This document shows positions 45,690-56,944 of a DNA stretch of 64,000 bases, piece by piece. The notes under the pieces are model-generated. The model worked only from the letters and a program-made list of their open reading frames with translations, searched no databases and was not told the origin of the DNA. Position numbers and translations under genes: made by a program. The first letter of the stretch is position 1. Each line of letters starts with the position of its first letter. Origin of the DNA: Nissolia schottii (Eukaryota; Streptophyta; Magnoliopsida; Fabales; Fabaceae); NCBI GenBank assembly GCA_003254905.1, contig QANU01113048.1:78269-142268 (forward strand). Reading direction: 5' to 3'.

Positions 45690-47118
45690 AAGTATACCAC
45701 GTCGCCAAGTAATAAAGTATTGGTCTTAGGACCAAACTATCATTCCTACGAGGACAGTATGATAAAAAATGGAATAAAAAATTACAACTTTAGAGTTGAA
45801 TAAGGAAAAAGGGATTTCAAGCAATGGAAATTAAATAGGACAGAAATTGAAACGCATATCAAAAAAAAATTGGGGATTGATTTAGTTATGGTTAAGGTGA
45901 TTGGGACTCTGATTCCATCACTAATATTTTCCTAATTCCGCTTTCATTGTTATTCAAGTTATTTCTAAAGGACAACCTGGATTCCTGTTCTAATGCAATT
46001 CTCTCTCGAGATCATGCATACCTCCTAAGAACGATCCGATTAATAACCAATCTCTTAAAATTAATCTAGTTCGCCTATGGATTAGTTTCTATGAATCCTT
46101 TGGTAGCGTGTGAGGCTAAGGGTTGCACCACCCTCTATTCTTATCTGTAAGAGATAGCTAAGTGATGATTAATTTCTCATTACCACCTAGGTTTCTTTTC
46201 TCAAAGTTCCACTAAGTTTACCAACAATTCATCAATGGCCAGTTAACGAAAAACATTAAGCTCAAAGAAATTAATTCACAAACAAACACAACTGAATAAC
46301 TTTGAAATTGGAATTAAGAGAAGGTATTAGGGTTACATCATCATCCTTATCAAAAAGGGAAATTAGTTCATAATGCAAGAATTGAAATTATGAATAAAAG
46401 ATGAGAAGATGGAGATATGAGAAGCCCTTGGAATTGAATCGTGACTGAATTGATCTCCTTCCTCAGCGTTCTTGTGACTCCTTGTATGTTTTCTCACTCT
46501 CAACCCCAATAACAACAAAAGTAGTGAAAAGTATGAACGAATGTTTAACGGTTTGGCATCCTCAACCCCCCTTTTCTTTGGCTCCTTTTAACCGAACTTT
46601 TCATGCATTTTGGGCCTCCTGCGATCGTGTTACGCGCAAAAGGCATAGTGTCTCGCACAAGACACCTTCATTGAGTCTTATTCCTCGCTCTTTGTTTACC
46701 ACGTCTCGCGCGAGATGCCCACTTATCTCAAGCGAGACGCTTACTCGTCTCGTGCGAGATGCCTTCCAGAATTGAAATTTTTTGCTTTTTGTTGTCTTCG
46801 TCTCACGTGAGATGAATTCACATCTCACGCGAGATGCCTTCTAGAACTTCGACTTTACTCTCTGTTTGTTGTGTCTCGCGCGAGATGAATGATGCTCTTT
46901 AGGTCTCACGCGAGATGCTTCTCTGACTTTCATTTTGACTCATTTTCTTTTGAATTTCGGGCCTTGAAACACTTAACCACACATCAAACATTCCAGAGAT
47001 AAAAAAACCAATTAAATCCAACTAATCATGCATCAAACTCAGTAAGTCCTAACCTATCCTAACTAAAAACTATAGAAAGAGTAAACAAAGATAACTCTTG
47101 TTGGAAAGTTATGAAACA
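45690..47118 (-). mobile_element. Family B-like LTR (copy B3)
   Basis: Minus-strand LTR. Its 5' end is at 47118 (ATGAAACA read in reverse as TGTTTCAT), just after a polypurine tract (reverse of CCCCCAACTT at 47119-47128). The left boundary is approximate. The layout follows B1 and B2: a GGTCTTAGGACC...ACGAGGACAG block near 45720, a CATTACCACC block, and a palindrome array (46625-46920) toward the 5' end. No coding sequence. Confidence 0.6.
46625..46920. repeat. CTCGCGCGAGATG palindrome array in B3
   Basis: Nine or so units: GTTACGCGCAAAAGG, GTCTCGCACAAGAC, TCTCGCGCGAGATG, TCTCAAGCGAGACG, GTCTCGTGCGAGATG, GTCTCACGTGAGATG, TCTCACGCGAGATG, GTCTCGCGCGAGATG and GTCTCACGCGAGATG. CTCGCGCGAG and CTCACGTGAG are perfect palindromes. 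Confidence 0.85.
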
Positions 47119-47412
47119 CCCCCAACTTGAGATCTCTGCTTGTCCCTAAGTAAAGTAAAATGACAGGAAACAAGACAAATCATAAGTGAAGAAACCACTC
47201 CCTGCAAAAATGTGAATTAACAGCTCAAAGTTTTCAGACTGCAACTCTTCATCATGATTAGATCACTTTGTTTCACGCAAAATAATTCCAGGGAATCTTT
47301 CGGCGCAAATGCAAAAGATTGTTTAAAGGGGACAAGTGATTGCGGTGTTCTTGGTGAAGAACAGGGGCGTAAATTGGCAATTGAGAGAAGAGTGGGAAGT
47401 GAGAACAAAAAA

Positions 47413-47453
<41 letters not shown>

Positions 47454-47693
47454 TCATCGGATGGTGATTTTGATTATCCTTGTCGAGGGCGAAGGATTTC
47501 AGTGTGAATTACAGTATAGAAAGGGGAGAAAAGGGTGTCAAGGTTGAGAGAAAGGCTACAATCTACGAACTACTCCTAGGAAAACAGGGAAATAAAGTAA
47601 AAGAAAAGGGTGGTGACGTACGTTGAGCTTCCGTGGAACTGCTGATTGCTGGCTAGGGGACTTACGTGAGTCGGTAAGAGTGCCAGTGAATCT
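47119..47693 (-). mobile_element. Internal 3' region of the element carrying B3
   Basis: Lies upstream (minus strand) of the polypurine tract. The phrase ACTTGAGATCTCTGCTTGTCC resembles GACTTAAAACCTTGTTTGTCC next to B2 (61902), indicating the same type of element. It contains a (TA)17 microsatellite and is cut by LTR A5 at 47694. Confidence 0.45.
47416..47449. repeat. (TA)17 microsatellite
   Basis: Pure AT dinucleotide run inside the B3-associated internal region. Confidence 0.9.
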
Positions 47694-48585
47694 TGTAACA
47701 CCCCTGCTTGTTGCTTACACTTAAGTCGTAAACAATGCTTACAAGGTTGTTATCTGCTTTGGTGGGAATACTTTTAGTCCTATAGTATCTTTGAAAATAT
47801 TCTTTAACTGAATATATGGACTAATTTAAAAACTTTTTCCTTTCTTTATTAAAACATAAAATATGAGCCATGAGCGTTCAGGGAGACATACGTATATATG
47901 CAAGCGATAGAGTCTAAGAGACTTAGGCATTTAACGGCATTTCAGATAAGTAATCACAACAATTTCATAGAAATCATAATGTACATTCATTCATGTAGGT
48001 CCAAAAACTGTCACACATATGATTATACATATACATGTACCTACTGCGCCCAAGAGCTAATGGCACATCTAATCCATCTAGCTATTACAAAATACAAAAC
48101 ATAGTATGATGCATAGGTAAACATTGTTATCCTGCTGCTTTCCCTGAAACCTCTTGACGCCAAGGGATTTACTCGTCTGGTGAGGGCTACTCTGCTCCAG
48201 CATACTCGTCGTGCTCGCCTGAAATCATAAATGAGTGGGGATTGAGAACGTCGCATCCTCAGTCGGAATCCTAGGGCAATACTATTTGTTTTTCCTTCAA
48301 TTATGATCTAGGCCACTCAAGAGATCTCTAGGTGTCAAAGTATACTAGAACCCCTACTTGTTATTACTATCCATACTAGTCCTAAGCAGCTTTATCTAAT
48401 TTACTAGGTGATCGGGGAACTCTAATATTTTCATTACCTATCATAGGAAAAACCTATTGTGCTTACTAATCCTATTCGCTTGAGTCACATGGCATCAGAT
48501 CACATACTCTCATATTTTATAATCTTCATATATATGCAGTCTTATGAATCATTCGACTTCGCCTTATAGCGTATACATACATAAT

Positions 48586-48588
<3 letters not shown>

Positions 48589-48637
<49 letters not shown>
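48589..48637. repeat. (AC)24 microsatellite in LTR A5
   Basis: Pure AC run. Confidence 0.9.
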
Positions 48638-48638
<1 letters not shown>

Positions 48639-49444
48639 CACATATATCATGCATGAAGGGATCTGGGAGTTCTCTTATGCGCCTGATCAGGTACTTTCCA
48701 TTGGGAAGCATCCTTCTTGACCTGTCCATCATTCCCCCATGAACCAGTGGGACCGTTATCCCTATTTTGGTACAACCTACTTCGTATCCTTTAAAATGGA
48801 AGGCAGAGCTCATGCCTGAGGTGGTAGCGAACCACAAACGCATTTAGCGTAAACGTATTCATATAAGTAACTATCCCTATATGGAGGGTGGTGAGGGGTC
48901 GCCCTTTTGGCGTCACCGGCAGTGGACTCGTGACCTCGTATTATCTTAACATTTCTTACTTTCATAGCATAACTTTCTTTATCTTTCATATTTGTACTAT
49001 TTTTCTATCATCTTATAACTTTCTCATTCTAATCTTTCTTTACTCTCATACCTTATCTTTTGTTTACAAGTTTTAAGCTTGCTTGCATAATATTAACCAT
49101 TCTTTCTTGCCGGAATGTGAGGGGCGTGTCCGAAGACGTGCCAAGAGAAGGGGATTTCCTATATTATATAACTAAGTACACATCTTCAAGGACTTCCGAG
49201 CCCGTTGTGGCCGGAATCTTCTTAAGATCTTGCTCTTTTCCCTAAGATCCATTATTATCTTTCCATACTTTACGTGAATTAACCTCTAGTTATCTAGGGT
49301 TGTCCTAACACTCTAACAACAACCTCTTTCCTCAGGATGCATAGTAATAATTTTATATCACATAAAAACACAATTAATCACATATAATCATCATGCCTAA
49401 ATTAAGGTGACATAGTGCTTGTTGGGATATGCGGGAGCTCAAGG

Positions 49445-49620
49445 ACTTCTCAGGTCGCTCAGCTTCCTGTCAGTAGTCGCCCAATAGCCTAGGATTCTCT
49501 AGGTCGCTCCGCAATCACTGGGAATACTCAGGTTGCTCAACGCCCTTGCAGGGTCGCTCAACTGTCACTGGGAACACTCAGGTCGCTCAGCGGCCTTCCA
49601 AGGTTGCTCAGCTGCCTGAC
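49445..49620. repeat. GGTCGCTCAGC motif array in LTR A5
   Basis: Seven or so variants: AGGTCGCTCAGCTTCC, AGGTCGCTCCGCAATC, AGGTTGCTCAACGCCC, GGGTCGCTCAACTGTC, AGGTCGCTCAGCGGCC and AGGTTGCTCAGCTGCC, each followed by TGTCAGTAG- or ACTGGGAA-like spacers. Same place as the arrays of A3, A4 and A6. Confidence 0.82.
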
Positions 49621-50104
49621 GTAAAAATGTTTGCATAACCTTACTCCTTTGTTTGTTTCTCTCATTTCTTAACCCTTGTTTTCAAACATTCTTCTTAGGT
49701 TTACTCACAACATATCCCAACAATGCACAAGGAACACCATTAACTTTCAAGGATCACAATAACGACATATATGTAACCAATATACAATATATCACACATA
49801 ACACTATATATTACAACAACATATCACATATAAACCACTATAATGGTGATTTTGCCTAGGTTTACCCACTTGTGAAAGAGGTTTGTGTTGGTGAAGNAAT
49901 CGTTCCCTCCATAGGACTGACTTGACAACATGATTTTTCGTTAAGTCTTGGATCCTGTCGCAATACTCGTCCTATGTAGGACCATCATCATGATGCGACC
50001 CTAGTCATCTTAGATGATTTATCATCTTTGCTATAGTCTTGCATTTGTTATCGAACTATAGTGTCAACACCTTCATTAACTAGTGACCTTTAAGTCACCT
50101 TGAT

Positions 50105-50340
50105 TTCTGTCGCCGCTTGATTCTTGTTGCAACTAGTATTTTATCGCGACAAATTTCTTAGTAAACCTTTGGCAATATTTTCTGTCGCCAATTAACTATT
50201 ATCGCGACAAGTCCTCTGTCGCGACCCATTCTTTAGCGAGCCTTGACGACTTTTCTATCGCCAATTGTTACTAACCTTCATGTCGGCAATATCATTACCA
50301 TTTCACGTCACCAGTACTCTTTTCGACACAAACTCTTGGT
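50105..50340. repeat. TGTCGCGACA motif cluster
   Basis: Repeated words ATCGCGACAAATTT, TGTCGCCAATTA, ATCGCGACAAGTCC, TGTCGCGACCC, ATCGCCAATTG and TGTCGGCAATA. GTCGCGAC is palindromic. Such clusters are typical of CACTA subterminal repeats, so this may be the far side of the element ending at 51181. Confidence 0.55.
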
Positions 50341-50749
50341 ATAATTTGATTCTAACCATACCGCGAATTTTGGCGACCTAACACACTCAACTTACAAACA
50401 CAAAATTCCCCTCTAAAATATGAACAATTAAAGACTCATTCAATAGTCGATTAAAAGATTAGCAAAAGCAATGGCCAAAATATATAAATGGCAAGGCAAG
50501 ACAACCTTTTTGTGATGCAAAGTGCTACTCTATTAGTCTCACATTAGTTAAAATAAAAAGTATTAGGCAAACATTTTGTTATAAAATGAAAGGAGTTCGA
50601 TTTGTCAACATGTGAAATTTTCACACACTTAAATCAAGATTGCGAAACATAAATATTTTACTTTATTTTCTTTATTAATTAATTTTATAATAATTAAATA
50701 TTAGTTAATTAATAACTAATTTTTTAAAAGAAGTTAAAAATTTATAAAA

Positions 50750-51181
50750 TTAAATTAATTAGTTAATTGATTTTTGTTGCTAGAAACTAGTGATGGATTA
50801 GCAACAAAATTTCCTTTGGAATGTATTCACGTCGAATTAGCTACGAATCAATGATGACTTTGCACTAAATGTTGTGAGGAATCTGCGAGGTATTAGCTAT
50901 AATACGATTTCTCACAAATCTACGATAATTAAAGAAATTAGTTCCATCATAAAATAGCCACGGATTAGCGATTGAATAACGACCAATAGTTCCGTCGCTA
51001 AAGTAAATTAGTTATCGATTAGTGACTAACTTATTTTCCAAGCTAATCAACAACTTCAGAACGGAGACGGTCAAATTGATCGCTAATCTGTCGTTAATCC
51101 CTCACAAATTTATTTAGCAAGACATTAGCAACAAATTAACAGCCAATTTTGCCGTCACTAATCCACAAAATTCTTGTAGTG
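50750..51181. mobile_element. CACTA-type transposon end
   Basis: Ends TTCTTGTAGTG; in reverse this is CACTACAAGAA, the classic CACTA terminus. The adjoining 400 bp repeat TTAGCGAC / TTAGTGAC / GATTAGCGATT words in both orientations, as CACTA subterminal regions do. No opposite CACTA terminus was found nearby, so this may be a truncated copy. Confidence 0.7.
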
Positions 51182-51205
51182 TCTTATGTATGTGTCTAAT
51201 CATGA

Positions 51206-51387
51206 GAATGGATTCTTTCATGTTAAAATTAGTCATCTTTGGTCATATGAAGAGAGATAAAGACGCAAAAGTTTTGAATAAGTGGAACTCTCTTAAAATT
51301 AGTAGGACCCAATTTAAATTGTTGTGTCTTTATCTCTCATGATCACATGACCAAACATGATCAATTTTAATATGAAAAGATTCATTC
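51206..51387. mobile_element. MITE with about 40-bp inverted ends (copy 2)
   Basis: The left end (GAATGGATTCTTTCATGTTA) pairs with the right end (TAATATGAAAAGATTCATTC), with the GGTCAT/ATGACC boundary inside. Its interior, AGAGATAAAGACGCAAAAG and AGTAGGACCCAATTTAAAT, matches the copy at 9344-9520. Confidence 0.72.
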
Positions 51388-51995
51388 CTTTCTAGGTTGA
51401 CTATTTAGTAGGGAAACATTGTGCCTTGTACTTAACCTTATTATGAATTAATGTTATAGATATATCATATGACGCATGTCCTTAACTACTATAGTTATTT
51501 TCGCCATTGAACCACGAAATCAATCACATTTTAATTCCACAAATGAAAATGGCTCACATTTCCAAACTTTTTCTAAAAGTTCAAAATTTATCACTATTTT
51601 TCAATAACTTAATTTATAATGATTCAAGATAAGTAAAGGTCAAGCTAAAGTGTAACAACTAATTAGATCATAAAATAACTTAAGTGTCTTATAGAAATAT
51701 AACTATAAGGATAAAAAATCTTATTTAAGCCTATATTTATTTATTTGTTTTGGCGTATTCAATAATTAGCTAGTTTGACGTACTACAATTCCTTCCACCT
51801 TGGATAGAAAATCAGAGAATAACACGTTATAATTAACACGGCAACAAACATTACTTTATTCATAATTAGTAAAGAAGATAATCTCCAAAGTCCACTAACA
51901 GGATGACTTATGATTTATCTTCCTCTGCACATAGTATTGATTGGGTAGGATATACCACCAGGTCATGATAGAATAGATGTCTTAACTAACTAGGT
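51388..51995. other. 3' flank of the beta-expansin gene
   Basis: Contains the 3'UTR of the minus-strand expansin gene. No other gene or repeat seen. Confidence 0.5.
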
Positions 51996-54829
51996 TTAAA
52001 AATTCACAATTGATCTATAGGTCTGTCCGGGTTTCCACCCAGCAGGGATCACATTACTGGCCACAATGGTCTTCCCTGACTCAAGCGTGGTTAGCCTGAG
52101 CGAGAACGGCGCTTCCAGTTGCGAGCCCTTGTCAAGCTTCCAAACCGCACCCCATGATTGTTGCATGGAATACCACGAAGCCGAGTCAAGCGATTCCTTG
52201 AGCTCAACTTTGGCAAGGTCACCGTCCCCATCCTCGTACTCAATCACGACGGCAAAATATTCTTGGTTGGATCCGGAGTCCACGTGGAAAGCAATAGACA
52301 TGCCCGCGTAATTGCATTCAACCCTAGAAAGAATTAAAACCCCCAAAATTTGTAAATGATTAAACTGTTGAAAATAAATGGCAACGACAAAAACGCGATG
52401 ACCATAAATGTCAAAAAATAAGAACCAATATTTTTCAATAAAGTTAAGCTACTTTCATGACCACAGAGAGTTGTACACAGTTAAGTGCCTACCTTCTATG
52501 TTGAATGTTGATTTTCCCAGCATCGCGTAGGTTCTCATTCTGACCTGAGATTGCCATGGCGCCAAAAGCACTGCCGCTCAAATCGAAATGATACTCAGCG
52601 TCTGAGCCGCACCCATCGCATTCGTCAGTGATGACTACCGTCACCGGGTTGCCTGAGCATGCAGAATTCCCTGTGCACTTCACCTAAAATAAAAACAAAT
52701 TGTAATGCAAATTTGCATTAATTAATAAATATTCTTTTGCTCTTTAATGTAGTATATGTATAAATGTACAAGCTAATTAGTACAAATTAATCTTGAGCGT
52801 TCCTAAAATTTCAATTCACTCCAAAGGTAAGGGTAAAATATCACGCTCCACGTTATGTTATTTATTTAAATAATAAATTTTAAATAATATTATCATATGA
52901 CGAATAATCTTTAAAAAATGGTTAAAAATAATCATTAAAGATTAAAAATAATTTTTAAAGAGTTGGTTAAAAATAATCATTAAAGATTAAAAATAATTTT
53001 TAATCTTTAAAAATTAATTTTTAATCTTTAAAAATTAATTTTAACTAACTCTTTAAATATTATTGTTAACCAGCTTAAAGATTATTTTTAATCTTTAAAT
53101 CTTTAATTTTAAATTAATCTTTACAGATTATTTTTAACCAAATCTTTAAAGACTATTTTTAATCTTTAAATTTTATTTTTAAATTAATCTTTAAATATTA
53201 AAAATAATCTTTAAAGAGCGAGTTAAAAATAATCTTGAAAGATTAAAAATAATCTTTAAAGAAATGGTTAAAAATAATCATTAAAGATTAAAAGTAATCT
53301 TTAAAGAGATGGTAAAAAATAATCTTTATAAAGTTGGTTAAAATTAATGTTAAAACTTAAAAATAATCTTTAAAGAGCTGGTTAAAAATAATCATTTAAG
53401 AGTTAGTTAAAAATAATTATTTGTAATCTTTAATAAGTTGGTTTATACTCGTTTGATTTCAAATTTTTGAGACTTTGAGGAGATACACATGTTTTTTAAA
53501 AAAGTTAGTTTTGGAAGAAGTGAGTCCATGAGATGCAGTTACAAAAGCGTGGGGTGAGGGGTTGGACCCAAAATCGCCAAACTAGTTGACGATTTGCCTT
53601 TAAAAAAGTCAAACAAGTTGGCGAATTTTATATCAAGTTGTCAAACACGTTAGCAACTTCTTGTCAAATTCGCCAAACGGTTTGCCATGTTTTAGGCAAA
53701 TTCGCCAAATAGTTTGGCGAGTCTACATGACCCTGCCACGTAGATTTGGCTGCCCGTTGTACCAAATAGGTGTAGTGTCGTAAAATATTTTAAAACAATG
53801 ATATTTTAGTAATATATTTTAGTAAGAAAGATATTGTAGTAAAAAAATCCAATTTATAGTTGAGGGGTTATGGAGAGAGTAGGGTGGAAATTAAGGGAAA
53901 GAAAAAGAAAAAAGAGAGGAATGATGAATGAAGAATAAATTTCAATGAAGAGAGAGAAATTTCAATTAACTTTAATTTAAAAAAAAAGAATAAATTTATA
54001 AGTTATAATGGTGCCTTCAAAACAAATATTTCAACAAGTGATGTATATGCTAGTTTTTTTAAAAAAAAAAGGTTAACATTCCTTCATATTTATATCTCTC
54101 TCTCTCTCTACATATATACCGTTTTTACCAATTCAATAAGGTCTATTATTTTATCTTTGTCTCTAAAATAAAAATGTCAAGGAGAGTAGAAATTTTATAA
54201 TATATATCAAGTTAGAACTAATCAATCATTAACTAATCAATCATTAATATATTATTTAAATAAGATAAAAGTAATAGAGAATATTTATTTTGGCATCGAA
54301 AAATAGTTCATACTGAACGTTACTTAGGTGAGAGAGTGGATTGTTGTTTTATTTTCCCTAGACAAAATGTAAAATTCGCTAACATCTAAAACCTCATAAC
54401 AAGAACCGCATCCTTTGCCCGAGTCATATAAAAGAGGGCTTCCTGCCGATACAATCGCGGAGAATGGAGGTTGCCCAACAGTACTGCCATATCCACAAGC
54501 ACCGCCTACATAATTAACGAATATGCAATCATTAAAATCTCTTTAAGTGAACCATATTCAAGCACTATTTAATTTGGTACATCGTAAATAACCAAGGAAA
54601 GTACTGCAATATCTGATCACTATATTTTTCTGTTACCTTCACTTCCGTCGCCATTGGCTGGTCCATACCAAGTGGCCACCGCAGGTGACCAATCTGATCC
54701 AGAGGGGGAATACGAAGCACTAGCAAGCTTCCTGGGATTGAAGCAGTAGGAAGGGGTCACTAGGAATAACGTGACCAAAGCTACTAGATGGAGTATACGC
54801 GAGAAAGCACTTAGTAGTCTAAGGGCCAT
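51996..54829 (-). CDS. Beta-expansin (EXPB family)
   Basis: Four exons join in frame to 274 residues: 54829-54637, 54505-54393, 52683-52493 and 52323-51996. All introns are GT-AG. A signal peptide covers about 1-29. The GH45-like double-psi barrel begins at TWYG (53-56), then [25 protein letters not shown] and the HFD box (134-136) with [11 protein letters not shown] after it. The C-terminal grass-pollen-allergen-like domain (about 165-270) keeps the [33 protein letters not shown] and [14 protein letters not shown] stretches, and the protein ends YRSIVNF. Beta-expansins loosen plant cell walls without hydrolysis. A single continuous 274-aa reading, close to the family's usual length of about 270, indicates an intact gene. 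Intron 2 is 1,709 bp and carries an unusual foldback minisatellite. The TATA box is at 54946-54939. Confidence 0.95.
52903..53442. repeat. Foldback minisatellite in expansin intron 2
   Basis: About 540 bp built almost only of the words TTAAAGATTAAAAATAATC and TAAAGAGNTGGTTAAAAATAA. The left part (to about 53010) reads in one orientation, the centre (53010-53180) in the other (GATTATTTTTAATCTTTAAA, TTAACCAA), and the right part (53190-53442) in the first again. The RNA could fold into a very long hairpin. Confidence 0.8.
53560..53730. repeat. Cluster of ATTCGCCAAA hairpin motifs in expansin intron 2
   Basis: Repeated words TCGCCAAAC, GTTGGCGAATTT, ATTCGCCAAACGGTTTGCC and ATTCGCCAAATAGTTTGGCG form several small hairpins; TCGCCAAATAGTTTGGCGA is nearly perfect. 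Similar in style to the CGATTTC hairpins in the Mutator-type MITE at 11027. Confidence 0.6.
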
Positions 54830-54938
54830 GTTATCACAAAATTATACCACTAGGAATATTTTAGTCTAATACCACTTATAAGTAGTTGATAGTTATTTGA
54901 GATCTGGTGTGAGCAATATTACGCGATGGCTAGCGTGG

Positions 54939-54946
54939 TATTTATA
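54939..54946 (-). promoter_or_regulatory. TATA box of the beta-expansin gene
   Basis: On the minus strand TATAAATA in CTGTATAAATACCACGC, 110 bp upstream of the start codon. Confidence 0.75.
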
Positions 54947-54949
54947 CAG

Positions 54950-55860
54950 AACTTAAGTAGGAAGTTCATGGATTCTTAACTGCAAATAAAACAAGTTAAA
55001 TATTCCACATGGAAAAATAGAAGATTATGCTACGTGCGTCATGGGAGGACCTAGCTGCAAAAAAGTGGCAAGAGCACATGGGTGTGTGGGACCGACTTTG
55101 ATTTTTACGGTGAATACGCAGAAAATAAAATGGAGGTATTTGACGACATCGTCCCTTTCACGGAAATACGAATCGCGAAAATTAACCGGAAAACCTGCTG
55201 AAAGCGAAAACAAACAGGATGTTCGTTAATGTAGCCGTTAATGGAGGTTACAGGCCGTTGAACTAGATCATCCCGATGTTGATCCAACGGTTCATTGTTG
55301 CTGAATAGAGATCAACTCTTGAGTGGGAGTCTACATCACTAGTAGGCAGCGTCACCGAATAATTGGCAACAATCAAGGATGCTCCATCTTCTACCTTCAC
55401 TTTGCTTTTATTTTTTTAATTTATATTTGTCCTTATTATTATTGTTATCATTAATAAATATGTAGTTTGATTGTGATTTTTTTGAGGGGCTAGCAACAGG
55501 GACGGACGCAGAACTCGAATGGAGTAGGGGGCCAAAAATAATAAGATATTTTATTAAATAAATATTATAATATATTAAAAGTGTTATTAATAGGTATTTT
55601 AAATGCAATTGTTAAGGTATCAAAAAATTGTAAGTTTTTATGGAAAATGTAACGTTTTAAGTGTTCAATACATTAATAATATTGAAAACTTTAAATTATA
55701 TCACTTTAAGTCTCTTAACAAGTGTCGTAGGTGTCTTAAGATTACTTGTTAACTAAGCTCATATATTAATATGTGGAAAGAAGGGGTTAGCACATGCAAA
55801 TGACATTGGAAAATATAAGATATAGACACATGGGTGAGTAAATTTTTTTTACAAACGCAT
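54950..55860. other. Upstream region of the expansin gene and intergenic DNA
   Basis: No gene seen. Mutually antisense open frames at 55025-55287 are chance. Near 55498 CAGGGACGGACGCAGAA resembles the terminus of a common plant MITE, but no partner end was found. Confidence 0.4.
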
Positions 55861-55869
55861 GGTTCAGTG

Positions 55870-56070
55870 ACTTGAAATCGGCATTAACAGTGCTAACGTC
55901 TGGATTTTTAAAAAATAAATAAATAAACTAAAACTTGAAATCGGCACCCAGGGTGCCAATTTCAGGTAGTGCAGTGCCAGGGAACCTGAAATCAGTGTAT
56001 TGTTTACCGATTTTAGGCGGGGATGTGACAGAGCCCGAAATCCTAACAGTGCCGATTTCAAGTAAAACAG
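55870..56070. repeat. Cluster of TGAAATCGGCA hairpin motifs
   Basis: Words TTGAAATCGGCATTAAC, TTGAAATCGGCACCCAGG, GGTGCCAATTTCAGG, CCTGAAATCAGTG, CCGATTTTAGG and GTGCCGATTTCAAG occur in both orientations over 200 bp and would pair. Related to the TGAAATCGCC hairpins at 11110-11340. Boundaries of a parent MITE were not resolved. Confidence 0.6.
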
Positions 56071-56530
56071 TGTTAAAAAATTAATGAACTTGCACCGGAA
56101 TTCTCCTATAAATACCCACTATGAAACACCCCTACTAGCTATTTACGCTATAGTCACAAATATGCCATGTAGAGTTGTTTTCTGCTTTGGTCGGGATTAC
56201 TCTTAGTCCCTATACCTTGGAAAATAGTTTAATGTGAAAATATGGACCGGTTTAAATAAAACTCTTACATGGTTAACTATACTCGCAAGTAGGAGCCACA
56301 CATGAACAACTATGTAGGTACAACAAAGCGGTAAAGCCCTATGGAGTCCGATAGTCCTCTGCGGTAATTACAGTATAACATAATTAACACAAAATAATCA
56401 CACATAATTGGCCCCATTTAGACAAAGCAATATATATATAGATATAGATATAGATATAATTCACATATTACATAAACCTCTTTCGATCTTAAATTAAAAT
56501 CGGTACAACCAAAAATATCCTGTTACTCTA

Positions 56531-56944
56531 TCACCAGTCTTCTCCAGAGTCTTCCTCCAGATCCTTCTCCTCGTCGTCGGAGTCAATCTCCATGGAGTCC
56601 TCCTCCCCAGAGTCATTACTGGTGGATGAAGGGGAGCCCAAGAACAGGGAGTCTTTGTCCTCATCCGTCTCCTCGGATGTCTCAGGGATCATAGGTAGGT
56701 CACGGCGTGCGGTGGAAGGTCCAGCTTCGACGTCATGAGTGCGTGGGCGAGGTGTTGGCGAAAGAACGGATTTACCTTCTTCCTGGGGTCGGTGCCGTAG
56801 CGGGACGGACGTGGGGGGACGCAGAGAGTTTGGGTCCACTTGACGTCCTTCTCGTACGGCAGAGACTCCTCTGCATCTTCGTCCAACACGATCGGAGTGG
56901 CTGGCGTGGATCCCCTTGCTCGTGTAAACCCTGGCATCTGGCAT
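56531..56944 (-). CDS. Possible small ORF in LTR A6 with acidic tail
   Basis: 137 residues from MPDARVYTSK to a strongly acidic C-terminus (DSMEIDSDDEEKDLEEDSG, then EDW). The composition, with Ser/Pro-rich middle and Asp/Glu-rich end, is that of a retroelement accessory or gag-tail peptide rather than a cellular enzyme. The equivalent regions of A3 and A5 are not open at this length. I do not recognise a family. It could be a chance frame in a GC-richer patch. Confidence 0.25.
   Translation of the reverse strand: MPDARVYTSKGIHASHSDRVGRRCRGVSAVREGRQVDPNSLRPPTSVPLRHRPQEEGKSVLSPTPRPRTHDVEAGPSTARRDLPMIPETSEETDEDKDSLFLGSPSSTSNDSGEEDSMEIDSDDEEKDLEEDSGEDW

Larger units (their letters stand above)
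47694..49896 (-). mobile_element. Family A LTR, 3' part (copy A5)
   Basis: The left end TGTAACACCCCTGC is the 3' terminus read in reverse. The block order matches A3 and A4: ACAAGGTTGTTATCTGCTTT, AAGAGATCTCTAGGTGTC, TTTACTAGGTGATCGGGG, a CCTCAGGATGCATAG anchor, then a GGTCGCTCAGC array (49445-49620) and a TTTACCCACTTGTG block. Similarity stops at or just before the single N at 49897; the promoter end is missing or replaced. Confidence 0.7.
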
